Source of the DNA: Mortierella alpina
Lineage: Eukaryota > Mortierellomycota > Mortierellomycetes > Mortierellales > Mortierellaceae
DNA: 64,000 bases
NCBI GenBank assembly: GCA_029449245.1
Contig: JANATF010000014.1
Coordinates: 686,501-750,500, forward strand
Reading direction: 5' to 3'
Notes under the pieces: generated by a model
What the model saw: the letters and a program-made list of their open reading frames with translations, nothing else
What the model was told of the DNA's origin: nothing
Database searches by the model: none
Shown here: positions 34,882 through 46,023 of the stretch, piece after piece
Position numbering within the stretch: the first letter of the stretch is position 1
Layout: every line of letters starts with the position of its first letter
Translations under genes and position numbers: made by a program

Positions 34882-37096
34882 ATGAGCTCAGTCAAAGTGT
34901 AGGACAGCATCACTGCCTCGTGAAAAAGGGAACTCATCCCCCTGTTGCCCTGACCATGGAACTATATCACTCAACCCTCTGTTTGTCGTCCGGATTTTGT
35001 CTGTTCTTGTAGACTTGTTGTGGGATCTGCCAATGGCGACCTGCGCAACCTGTGCTCCAAGGTCGGGACGATCAATGCCAAACATGGACCATTTGACATT
35101 CTTTTGTGCACAGGCAACTTTTTCGCAAAGGAAACACCCATCGAGACTATTGACGACATCCTGGAGAATAAGCTGGACTGTAAGAGGAGAGAAGAAAAAG
35201 AAAAAGAGAGATGCTGGAATGCATGAGCAGCAGAAGCAAAGCAAGATCACACAACTCATGCTTTTGCTTTTTCCTCTTTGTACCAAATCTGGAATAGTCC
35301 CCATCACGACATACTTTATCCATGGAGACAATGGCGTTCCGGGGATCATTGAGCGCACGGCGTTGAGGAAAAATGGCGAGGTGTGCAACAACCTCTTCTA
35401 TCTTGGTAAGTGATCCCCGTTCACTCGATCCCAAAATCTACACTCGTTTCTGTTCGTATGCGACCTTCAATAGCCAACCGCTTTCCCCCCCTCTCCTTCC
35501 TTACTTGTTTCTTGGTGATTTAGGAACTCATGGCGTTATGACCACTGCTCAAGCCGTCAAGATCGCATCTCTCAGTGGAACATACGACAGCGCTATTTAC
35601 GAAGCCGACCAGGAAGAGGAGGACTTTGATAAGACACTCCTCCATGGACGGTACACCAAACCCGATATAGATGCACTAGTCAACGCTATCAAGCCAGTCT
35701 CGATCATGGACACTGCCAAAAGTGGCGTGGACATTTTTTTGTCGCACGAGTGGCCGGCGGGAATTGCCAAGGATGGATCCACCCCTCCAGCACCGGCCAA
35801 CCTCAGTGCCAGCACATTCTCGATGCCATTGGCCAAGGCGACTGCCTCCTTGCAGCCGAGGTATCATTTTGCAGCGAATGCAGGACAGTTCTGGGAACGG
35901 GCACCTTACAGGAATACGAATGGAGCTGAGCACGCGACGAGGTTCATTGGTTTGGGCGAGGTTGGCAACAAGAACAAGCAACGGTGGTTTTATGCGTTCA
36001 ACTTGGTGCCCTTGGCCAATGTGGCGGACGACGTGCTGCAGGCATCGATCACGGCCAATGCCACGGACTCGCCTTTGGCGAATGCTGCAGAGCTCAAGCG
36101 AGGACGTGCTCAGGTGAGGCGGGGGGCTCGTTGTTGAAACAATATCACCATCTTCGTGCGTTATATAGTATATGTCTTCTTTTGTTTTTAACGCTGTTAT
36201 ATCTGCTTTTGTAGGCTGAGGGCGAAAGTTTCTTTTGGGACAACAAGCGCGCCAGGAATGAACCACCCGCAGGATATGTATGCAACCGCTGCGGCCAGCC
36301 TGGTCATTTCATCAAGGAATGTACAGCGGAGCGACAAAACAACCGGGTCCCCGAAGGATACATCTGCAACAAGTGTCACCAACCAGGACATCTTATCCGG
36401 GATTGTCCCCTTATCAAGGAAGAGAATGCAGCCAAAGCAGCAGCAGGAGGCACCAGCACCAGTAGTGGCAGTACTGGTAGCAGCAGACCCCTTCCAGAAG
36501 GATACGTCTGTAAGATCTGCTCTCAGCCCGGTCATCACATCCGCGACTGTCCCTCTGCATCATCCAACCAACAGGGCGCCGCTAAGCAGCAGCTCCCCCC
36601 ACCACCTTGTTGGTTCTGTCTGTCGAACCCGGAGATTGACAAGAACCTGATTGTCTCGATCGGCACAGAGATGTACATGACCATGGCGAAAGGTCAGCTC
36701 CCCATCACACCGTCGTCTTTGATCCCAGGAGGTGGACACGTTCTTTTGATCACCATCAACCATTACTCCTCTTTCCAAACCGTCGACGCCGAGGCACAGG
36801 CGGATCTCGAGTCGGAGATGAAAAAGTACAAGGATGGACTTCAACGCATGTTTCTATCCAAGGGTGCATCGATGGTGACCTGGGAACTGTCCCAGGGTGG
36901 TGGGAAAATGCAGCATGCCCATTTGCAAATCATGGCAGTTCCTCAACAGAGCGTGGACGCGGTGGAGAAGCAGTTCAGGGAGGATATTGAGTCGTTCTTT
37001 ATTGCGGATACGAGAAATGGACGGAACCAGGCACCGGCACACACAGCTGCTTGGAAAAGCGACGAGGAGGCGTCCTCATCATCACCATCATCATCC

Positions 37097-37128
<32 letters not shown>

Positions 37129-37351
37129 AAGGGAAGGGTTCTTTAAGGTAGAGGTGAATGGCAAGGTGATGGTGTGTCCGATCCCAGATCGGCAATGGGT
37201 CGATGTTCAGTTTGGACGCACGGTGTTGGCCAAGGTTTTGGAGACGCCTGAGCGTGCCAATTGGAAGAGCTGTGTCAAGGTAGCGGATGAGGAGCGCCAG
37301 GATAGTAACGCGTTCAAGAGCGCGTTCAAGGCTTTTGACTTTACCATGTAG
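34882..37351 (+). CDS. CWF19L1/Drn1 homolog with three CCHC zinc knuckles
   Basis: Exons 34882-34898, 35013-35179, 35298-35405, 35524-36113 and 36215-37351 give 672 residues (human CWF19L1 about 538). The N-terminal third is the metallophosphatase-like domain seen in CWF19L1/Drn1 (VVGSANGDLRNLCSKV, HGPFDILLCTGNFF, LQPRYHFAANAGQFWERAPY). The C-terminal third is the CwfJ/HIT-like region with PCWFCLSNPEID and the histidine motif MQHAHLQIM (His528 and His530), then CwfJ_C_2 ending in DFTM. Between them lie three CX2CX4HX4C zinc knuckles at about residues 317-330, 345-358 and 393-406, each preceded by a GYVC or GYIC start. Drn1 assists Dbr1 in intron lariat turnover. An Ala10 run interrupts the C-terminal domain. 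Confidence 0.93.
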
Positions 37352-37497
37352 AATGAATTTGGCATGTAGTGGGATAGGCTGGAGATAATATATATGAGAA
37401 ACTACGTACGTGTTGTCCGCAGCAGGAACAATGGAATACAGCCGGCCGCAGCACATAAGCTACCGCCTTTCCCTTTATTATTATTTTTATTTATTTT

Positions 37498-39924
37498 TTA
37501 CAGGCTCATGGACACCAAGATCTGTTGTTGCTGGTTGTAGTGAATGTTGGCGGTATAACCATGCACACCTCCGACACGGACATACATCACCGCATAGAGG
37601 TCAAACGGTATGTTCTCACCGCCAGCGATCAACTTGGGGTACTGTGGCAACAGCTTGGTGATCATGTAACTTCCAAAATCGAATCCCTGCGGGCTTTGCA
37701 TGATCATCTCGGGCGTCTGAACCACAGCCTTGGGTCCCACCAACTGATTATAGGTCGCCGACAACGTACCAAAGAACGTCCCCTGCAAATAAGCCTGGGC
37801 CTCGAGTCCCGTCACGTAAAGGTCCGTGTCCATGGGGTTGAGCATGCTGATCTGGACCGTCGTTTGACGGTTACCAAAGACCGTGTTGAGGTTGGACTTT
37901 GCGGTGCCGGAGAGGATCAGCTTTGGGGGTGGGCTCATACCGGGAGCGGTGGAGGCTATCGCGATCTGAGAAAAGGCCTGCTGTAATTCCAAGGATTGGG
38001 TCGAGTCCTTGGTACCGATGGCCTTGAGGATCGATTGTCCGCCGGCCAGGTACTTGGCCACGAAACTATCACGCAAAGTCTCGTTCTTTGGGTGGAAGAG
38101 AAACTGGGTCGCGATCGAATTGACGCCAGGGACGAGTTTCATGGTGGGGAAGAACAGTTCACCCAGGTACTGGTCTGTTTCCTTGTCAAAGACGGTCAGA
38201 GTGGCACTGCCGGAGCTGAAACTCATGGCAGAAGGGTTGGGGACCGCGAGTACCTCGTTCAAGACGATGTGGTCCGAGGTACCGCCGGAAATGACGACGT
38301 TGCTCACGGCCGCATTGATTGAATTGAACTCGATGCCCTTGAGCGTCACGTTGGAGGCAAAAGGGATGCCGGCGAGTTTAAGGATGCCAAAGGGCGTATC
38401 CGAGATGGCACCTGCGACGCCCCTGACGCCAAAAGTGACTGATGGCTTGAGGGTCAGATCTGCCATCAGCTCATTAAACACCTCTTTGGCATCGTCCTTC
38501 ACAATGAATGGTGAGGGTGGGAGGCTGAAGGAAATGACGTTGGCTCCTGGATTCGACTGAGCCTGGCTCCAGACCGAAGCCGAGACATCACCGACGACGG
38601 TGTCCTTGTAGAGGAGCGTCATGCTGTTACTGACGTTTTTCATACTGGTCGTGATGTTGAAGGGGAGCTTGAACGTGGCCGTGAGTAGGCTGGAAGAAGT
38701 GAGAGGTTGGTAAGGCTTCGAAGGATCAAAGACCATGCCCATGTCCTTGATGTTGATATCACTGATGATATTCAGGGGAGCGGGCGGCTTCAACGGAACG
38801 TTCAGCGTCAGGGCCAAGATACCGTTGCTCAGCCAGGAGACGGCATTGACGCCATCAGGCTTGACGAAAACACCCTTGCCAATGGTCATGCTCGAGGTGC
38901 CGGCCAGGTAATTGGACATCAGAAGAGACATTGTGTCGAGATCTGTCTGGTTGGTGTGGCGGATCAGAACGCCTTCGAGAGTCAGGGTCGAGGCCGAGTC
39001 GCCTACAAGGACGGCGTTCTTGGATTCGACCTGACCTAAATACGTGCCATTGAAGAACATATCAAAGCCAATGGTGCCCAGGTCCAGCCCAATGGGACTA
39101 GGGTTGTTCATTGAGGTGACGAGACGCACATAGGCACCTGTGTTGTTGGGTGCGTCTCCGGGGAGGTCGAAACTGTTGATGGTGATATTAGAGAATCCGT
39201 TCATCCCGAGCATTTTGATGTCCTTGACCATGTGGATGCCCCGAATGGTCTGACCGATAGCTTTGACATTGACTGAGGTCGACAGGGTCCAGGTGAAACT
39301 CTCCACGCTCATCTAGATAGGGAAGGGAATCCAAGTGAATCTCAGTGTTAAGCAAACGAAAAGCACAACCTATATTGAAATGTAGTCGACAACTTTTTTT
39401 TTTTTTCTTTTTACCATTTTCTTTGCAAAATCCGAGAACGCGCTCTTGTCAGAAATCAAAAACATGGTCTGCTCCGAAATGGAGCCGTGACCGCCCGAGG
39501 CCGTGATGCTCGACATGGTCATGCTACCCAGCGAGCGACCTTCCCAAGCCACGGCAATGGGCTCTGGGAAATCGATGGTCGCCGAGAAGATGCCAGCGTT
39601 GCCCACCGCTCCTACCAACGAGACCTTGGTCGATGTCTCTGTGGCTTCGGTCATATTCAGTTGGGTCAGGGACATGTTCGAGTTATTGACAATCAACTGC
39701 ACGATTTTGGGCAAGATCACGAGGATGATAATGGGGATGGCGATCGCCATGAAAACGATCGTCGCGAAAATGCAGAACGTCCAGAACCCTCTTCGCTTAT
39801 AAAAGCGGGGTGTCGGAGATTTGTCGACCTCGTAGGCCTCGATGTATTCAGTCTCGTCTGGACCATAGGGCAGTTCTTCATGCTCCGCCTTCTCTGTCAG
39901 GTTTTCGTTAGAGGCAGAGTGCAT
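37498..39924 (-). CDS. Vacuolar membrane protein of the Tag1/DUF3712 family
   Basis: Two exons, 39924-39415 and 39312-37498, join AAAATG|ATGAGC to give about 774 residues. A cytosolic N-terminus with an acidic, Tyr-containing stretch (HEELPYGPDETEYIEAYE) is followed by a TM helix at about residues 47-71 (FCIFATIVFMAIAIPIIILV). A long lumenal part follows that repeats the DUF3712 pattern (for example MTIGKGVFVKPDGVNAVSWL and FDKETDQYLGELFFP) with many Asn-X-Ser/Thr sites. Fungal proteins of this build include yeast Tag1, a vacuolar membrane protein needed to end autophagy. Function here is inferred from that similarity. The stop is 146 bp from the CWF19L1 stop (convergent); an AATAAA string lies just past the stop on the minus strand. 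Confidence 0.85.
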
Positions 39925-41264
39925 GATTGGTAGAAGCTATTAGGACTAGTGGTATGAAAGAGTAGACGGGTATAACAAATAGCGGATAAAGGGCGCAAGT
40001 CGTGACAAGTGGGTAGGATAACTCTAGAGGACCACGCAAGGAGGAGAGGGGGGTAGGGGAGGGAGAGAAGGCGACGTGAGAATGGGCGATTGACTGTGTG
40101 AGTGTGAGTAGAGTCCAAGCGCCAGCGCAGTGGATGGGCGTAGTCTGTGTAGATGCAGTAGAACTGGAGGGTTATTGAAAGGACTACAGGAAAGAGAGGA
40201 AAGAACAGAAAAGGGAACCGAAGACGACAAATAAAGACAAGAGACGAGAGCGCAACGTAAACACTGATAGGTGCGACCACTATGCTCCAGGACCAGGTGG
40301 GTCTGCAGGTACTATACGGTACACATACAGCTTTCCAGCACCAAAAAAAGGGCCGCCGCGCACAAGCCGGTCTTAGAAACGAGGTACATCCCATTGAGCA
40401 GGCAGAAATCAAGTGACATGAGCACTGCCAGGCTCCTCTTGCTCACTGGGCCGCAAGCAAGTTTGTGGGATTTGTGAAGGTTTAAACGGAACCGAAATGA
40501 GGCTCTTCTGAACAATCGTCCTGCTGTGGGGAGATATGATTTCAGAGGCACTTTGTACCACCTGCAATATACTATGTACGGTCTAGTCTGCATGCACTCT
40601 GCTCTCACACGCGTGAATTTCCTACATTGGGACAGTGGGGTGGGGGTTCATGACATTCGTCTAATCATTGTTGCCCTCCGTGAGCTGAAAAGGCACAAGG
40701 TATTGGGCAAGGTAGACCGCACGGGGCACCAGAGTGGACCCTCTCGCATTATATCAAAGTCAGTACCAACGTGCAGAGCACACACCCAAGTAACCCAACC
40801 TCTCTGTCACTTTACGGTAGCGATGATGACTTCGCGCAGGAAAGAAAAGGCACGAGAGAAAGGCTTTCGGCTGAGCCCATATGAATTTGAGGGGGTTGCA
40901 TACGCTTATTGGGACTAAACGTTTCCTTACGGCAACGGTCGGGTATTTTCTCAGGTACATATACAACATTACCGTTGAGCTGTTGATCGTAAAGGGGTGT
41001 GCCCCTGTCAAAGGTTCATAGCGCGTATCTGAATAAAACTACAGGTATACAGACTATGTTCTACATAATGTGAAGGAATAAAGGGAACATGACAAAAACA
41101 AAATGCAAAGCATGCCAAGAGGTATATCAGCTCTTCAGTAAGACTCCAAGGAAGAATTTCCTATCCTACCGCATTCCACCTCTACGCCGCTCTCCTTCCC
41201 TCCCAATCTATCGCTCTGCCACTTTTTTAGCACCCAGAGAGAGGGATTGCAAGCGCAAAGCACT
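39925..41264. other. Intergenic region between the PAQR gene and the Tag1-like gene (both -)
   Basis: About 1.3 kb. The first 350 bp, on the minus strand, are C/T-rich and form the Tag1-like leader. The rest has mixed composition; ORFs of 98 and 130 codons overlap on opposite strands around 40312-40918 without recognisable similarity. I see no supported gene, though a short non-coding RNA could not be excluded. Confidence 0.45.
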
Positions 41265-43454
41265 CTAGCTTGTAAACTGAGACCTCAATTCATCGAGTGG
41301 AATCGCGCAGCTGTGGTTGACATCGTGCCAGAACGCCATCGCCTTGGTCACACCTAAGAAGTGCACCGCACATCCGATCAGGACACAAACGTGGAAGATC
41401 TGATGTGAGGCCGCCTGCGATCGAAGACGACAGAAAGAGAAAAATAAATGAATACATAAAGATTCCTTGCCCTAAGCAATCTACCAAGTCGCTAACGTGA
41501 ACATTGAAGTAGATGCACAGCGACAACTTACAAAGTGGTCGAACTTTCCAGGGAAGAAGCATTCTGGTACACGACTGCCATAGATCAGCGCCCCGAAAAC
41601 ATAGGCAGCTCCCATGCAGAACATGTAATTCAAAGCCACAGCACGCTGAGCCATTGCGAACTAACAGTAGCCCGAGGAAACGAGGAATAGTGTTAGCGGG
41701 CGCCATACAATACAAAAGATGATTAGATACACACAAGTACGTGTCATCCTGATTGACGTTACCCCATAAAGCACGATCCCGTGGATAATGGGAAACAATC
41801 CCGAGAGACCCATTCCCAAAAACAAGCCAGAGCGGACCCAGCGAAACTGTGGTGATCGGAACCTGGGCCTCATAACCACAAAGATAGTTGCTGCACCGAA
41901 CGTGGAAATCAAAGAGATGTACATGATCTGCCAGGTCTTGTGGCAATAGAACCCTAGATGATAGAGACAATCAAACATCATAATACGAGGTTAGCATGAA
42001 CTGCGCAGCAACGGTTCCATTGGCGATGTCTTTTCGGCTTACAAGTCATGTTGACGACTTACCATAAAAGATGGCAGGGTAAAACGACCCAACAATCAAG
42101 AACACTATGCCCACATAATCGCAGCGATTCCACTGGGAGCAAATCTATATGGACGAGGATCAAGAAGCCGCTGTCAGATCATGCAGTTCATGGAGTGTTA
42201 AAAAGATAAAGGAGAACATTGAGGAGAGCCTTACAGGTTCAGAGTGGCAGCAAAAGGTATGAAAGCTGGCAGACATGGAGAGGCAGATGATAGCACCGGC
42301 CAGGAACGCGTAGAAGACAGCGACGTCTGTCCACTGGATGGAATCCAGCACATCGATCACCTTGAAGTACGAGATTGGTGCGAGAATCAGGAAAGCTACT
42401 GCGCCCAGCAAGTGCGACCAGATGTTGACTACAGAGAATGCAGAGGGGTGAAAACCGTTTGTAAGTACGCAGTCCTGGCATTGTTCGGTCGCAGTGAGAG
42501 AAAAGATTCACACAACACACAGCACGACAGCGCCGCGTCTCTCTCTTTTTCTTTTTTGTCTCATGCTCTCTCCTATGCTGTACGACATTCTCTGCGCCCT
42601 TTCACTTCTCGTATTCGGGTACTCTGCAAATAGTAAAGAAATAGTAATAATAAAGAAAAAAAAAAAAAAAAAAAAAGAGCGCAAGAAACTCCTATCACAC
42701 CATCGCAGGCATGGACTACATCGTGCAGAGTATACAGTACATCGAACATCCCTGCTCTCGCCTCCACTACGGTTTCTGTAACTGGAACCGAAAATGGGAG
42801 CCGCATGTCGAAGCACGCGCGCGTATTTTGTCTCATAGAGAAATATTCACAAGGCAACCGAAAAGTAAAAACGAGGAGCTGTCTTTCCGCCAGGAAAACC
42901 ACACGGAAGAATATCGAGCAGGTTTTTGCACGAGGTGTGGTATATGTTTTCTCCAAAAACTCACCACTCTCATTGTGTAGATATCCAAGCGACCGAAGTG
43001 CTTTGCGATAGCTGAATGTTGGGCGACGGTAGCCGGTCATAATGGCGGGATTGTCCTGCATCCACGCCGGCAGTTCAGCCCAGGTGCATAGCGGTCCCGT
43101 ATCATTCTGACCCCTGGTATCATCCTGCGCCTGCATTGAGTGCCGCCGAGAATGGGGCTCGCCCTTTTCCGTATCGTGTTGATCGCTCGTGGAGTTGCTG
43201 CCTCCATGAGCACATGGGACGAGCGAATGTATCCCAACGGGCTTAGAGTCTGTTTCAGTCTTTGTATCCTGTAGCCGATCCTTAGAGTCGCCAAAGGTAT
43301 TCATGGAGATCTTGACCGTGTCGACCTGGGTTGCATCACTGTGGGTATGCTGGTGGTGCGCGGTCGAGTGGACTGCGGTGGCCGTGTGGGAAAGGTCATG
43401 CGCCGTGGTCTTGGAGAGGCAAGACGACTTGCGGGAAGGTGTTGGGGAGGTCAT
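41265..43454 (-). CDS. Izh/PAQR (adiponectin-receptor/hemolysin III family) seven-TM protein with a His-rich N-terminus
   Basis: Six exons: 43454-42965, 42428-42235, 42144-42063, 41953-41763, 41660-41532 and 41414-41265, about 411 residues. After a 120-residue disordered head comes the family block LPAWMQDNPAIMTGYRRPT, then YLHNESVNIWSHLLG. Seven TM helices follow, with the metal-site motifs SASFHTFCCHS, CDYVG and ASHQIFHVC. In this family these His/Asp residues bind zinc. Yeast Izh proteins affect zinc and sterol homeostasis, and some family members act as ceramidases. The head contains nine His residues within about 25 positions around HSTAHHQHTHSDA. Intron 1, at 536 nt, is unusually long for this window. 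Confidence 0.92.
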
Positions 43455-46023
43455 CGTTTAGTTGTTGAGTCTACAGAGATCCTTCGCGGTTTGATGGGAG
43501 AATTGTTGTCGAAAGAATAGGGCCTCGATGTGATCAGCAAAGCAGGTAGGATGGACAGAGCACCCCTGGAAAAGGTTGTTGAGGGTAAGGTGGGATCAAC
43601 AAAACGATTGAGCTCTTTTTACAGTGCAGTGGGTAAAAGCTTCTAGCGCACAAATTAAATAAAAAAGGACTGGAATAGAGGACGATCCTTGCATCAAGGG
43701 CTGCAGAGTGTCTGTGAGGGGTGCCTGTGCTCTTGTCGATATGGTAGGTGGCAGAGAGAAAAGTGGCAGCAGGTTCTGCTCTGCAGACTCGGCAGCGAGT
43801 TCAAAAAAGGCCGTTTGGGGAAGACCGAGCTTAGAGAAGGAATGAATGAGAGAGGACTGGTGGAGAACCGGAAAGGGTCATTAGCGGGAAGGAATGAGGA
43901 GGAATGAGAAAGAAAGCGAAGGGGTGAGAGCGAGGGCGAGCAAGACGCACAAAAGAGGTGATGCGGGGGGGGATGCCGGATTCGAGGATGGGAGAATGCA
44001 AGAGGAAAGCGAGGGAGAGAAAAGAGGGTGAGAGAGAGTAATGCGTAAAGAGAGTGCCAGAGACTGACACAGGAGAAAGAAATAGCAGGCGGGATATGAG
44101 ATATGAACGAGTGCGGTGGGGGGGGGGACACCTATTTCTGATTGGGCATCGTGAATCCAAGAGAACAAGGTTGATTGTGTGTGCCTGGATTGGGGCCCAG
44201 CCACGGCCACACGACGCACATGTGCGGCTCTCCTTGTGCTGGCTGGCAGCTGGGATTGAAAGTCTCCACAGGGAGCCATTGGGGTAACAAGCGTCACCAG
44301 GGCACCCCCACATCCTCTCTTGGCTCCATGCGTTGCCACAGGGGGGCAGAGATGCCCTGCCGGTGTCGCAACGCCTCCAAACACCTGGAGAGAAGACGAA
44401 CACGCTAGGGTGATCCCTGACAGGTGATGCAGGCAAGTTGAGACTGCAACCCATTCCTGGGCATCTGATACAGCAGATGAAACAGGCGCAAGGGTCCCAG
44501 GAGTCTGGCTAAATGGCTTCCTCCCTCTTTCACCCTGAGCGCAACAAGTAATATGTACTCTCTCTTTCTCTCTGTCTTCGCTCTGTCTCTAGTCTGAATT
44601 CCCTCTCTTAAGCTGCACCTCTAGCGACATTCCCACGCGGATTATATACGGTATCGAGCTGCCAGCAAGTTTGAGTTCTGCCTGATTCAAGGAGAGGAGA
44701 AAAGAGTGTGTAGGAAGCAGTGCGACTTACTTGGCGTTGGCGTCAGTTTTTTTTAATGAGCGGTGCAGTGCAATGACGAGCAGCATAAGACAATAGGAAG
44801 TAAAGTGGGTGAAAGCACTGGTCAGTGTCAAAGAGAAGGATTATATAAATGGAAACAGCTGGAGCATCAGGAACGGCATATCATGCCATAAAGACAGTGC
44901 CAAGCATAGGCAATGGGATACATTCTATCACCGAGGATCGATCTTGCCTGCTTGTCTGATGGATCTGCATAAGGAGGGCTGTAGCTACATACATTGCGAC
45001 GTGGCTTTCTACTTCCAAGAAAGAAGACAGCCAACTCTCTGGGCAACCCTCATGCCGTGTAGGGGCTGTGGGAATGATGCGATCACCTTTTTCCAATCTA
45101 GCTGGCGATGCAGCAGCGTGCGCTAGGACTCTTGCTATGAGTGTGAGGACCTACGGATATGGATACGCGTGTCGCCATTACCAATCACAACGCTTGCTCT
45201 AAACCAATGCAAGCTATTCCCAAGAATGGTCCCTTTGAGAGCAGAACTTTGGGGTATTGATTTGAAGGCAAAGCTCGCTGTCTCGAGGCATCATTATCGA
45301 CTGCATCCTTCGAGTGCTGGATCTGTTTGTGAGTTCTGGAGGGAGATGCACTCCAGGCTCCATTTTTTCCTTGCGTCGTCCGCGGCTGCAGGCTCTCACA
45401 CTTTCGAGGATATCTGCTCAAGTGTTGTTCCTGGATCCTCTTGCCTCCTTTCTGCAAGAGGAGAGCGAGCGAAAGTGACAGAAAAAGAAAACATCATCGT
45501 CCGGACCTCCTGCTCCTTGTTTGCAGCCGCCTCAACCACAACCACAACCACAACAGCAACAGCAACAGGAACAACAACAAACGAAAAAAGCCAAACCAGG
45601 CTACCTACACTCCAGGCACTGATTCCCAACTGGCTTTGCTCTTCCAATTGGCTCTGGGGTCCTCGATGCGGCCGGGCGTCCTTATTTTTATATCACCCAT
45701 CCCGCTCTTTTTCCCTTTTTTCTCTTTCTTTTATCTACCTGCGCCATCCTTCCTCTCGATTCACGCCAACATCCTCCCACCTCTTCACGCACGATCTCGG
45801 GTAGAAACGACACGACCCTTTTTCCTGTTCCCTTTGACACGATTACATACAAGCCCGACGCACATCCTCGTCCATCGTCACCATCTCTCGAACTTCAACT
45901 TCGTCCTAAACGACGCTCACTGCAGGCACAGACGCGCACACTAACGCACTCACGCACAAGCACATCCACACCTTCACTCGCTTTCACGACAAAATCACTA
46001 TCTATTTACGAACCCAAACCGAC
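43455..46023. promoter_or_regulatory. Largest intergenic region: divergent PAQR (-) and RhoGEF-like (+) upstream DNA
   Basis: About 2.6 kb. The part from 43800 to 44110 is purine-rich on the plus strand and ends in a run of nine or more G at about 44118-44127. The last 500 bp before 46024 are C/T- and CA-rich, a typical leader here. An ACAACC-type repeat at 45536-45560 is present. ORFs such as 44809-45126 and 45169-45804 have no recognisable features. A TATA-like GATTATATACGG lies near 44640. Confidence 0.5.

Noticed and set aside
38009-38560. Plus-strand ORF of 183 codons
   Set aside because: Antisense to the DUF3712 exon of the Tag1-like gene, with no recognisable domain.
40312-40918. Opposing ORFs of 98 (-) and 130 (+) codons between the PAQR and Tag1-like genes
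   Set aside because: They overlap each other and show no motif, no codon bias like the neighbours and no splice partners.
44809-45804. ORFs of 105 and 211 codons in the large intergenic block
   Set aside because: The second includes a Thr run from an ACAACC-type repeat and leader-like sequence; neither has recognisable similarity.
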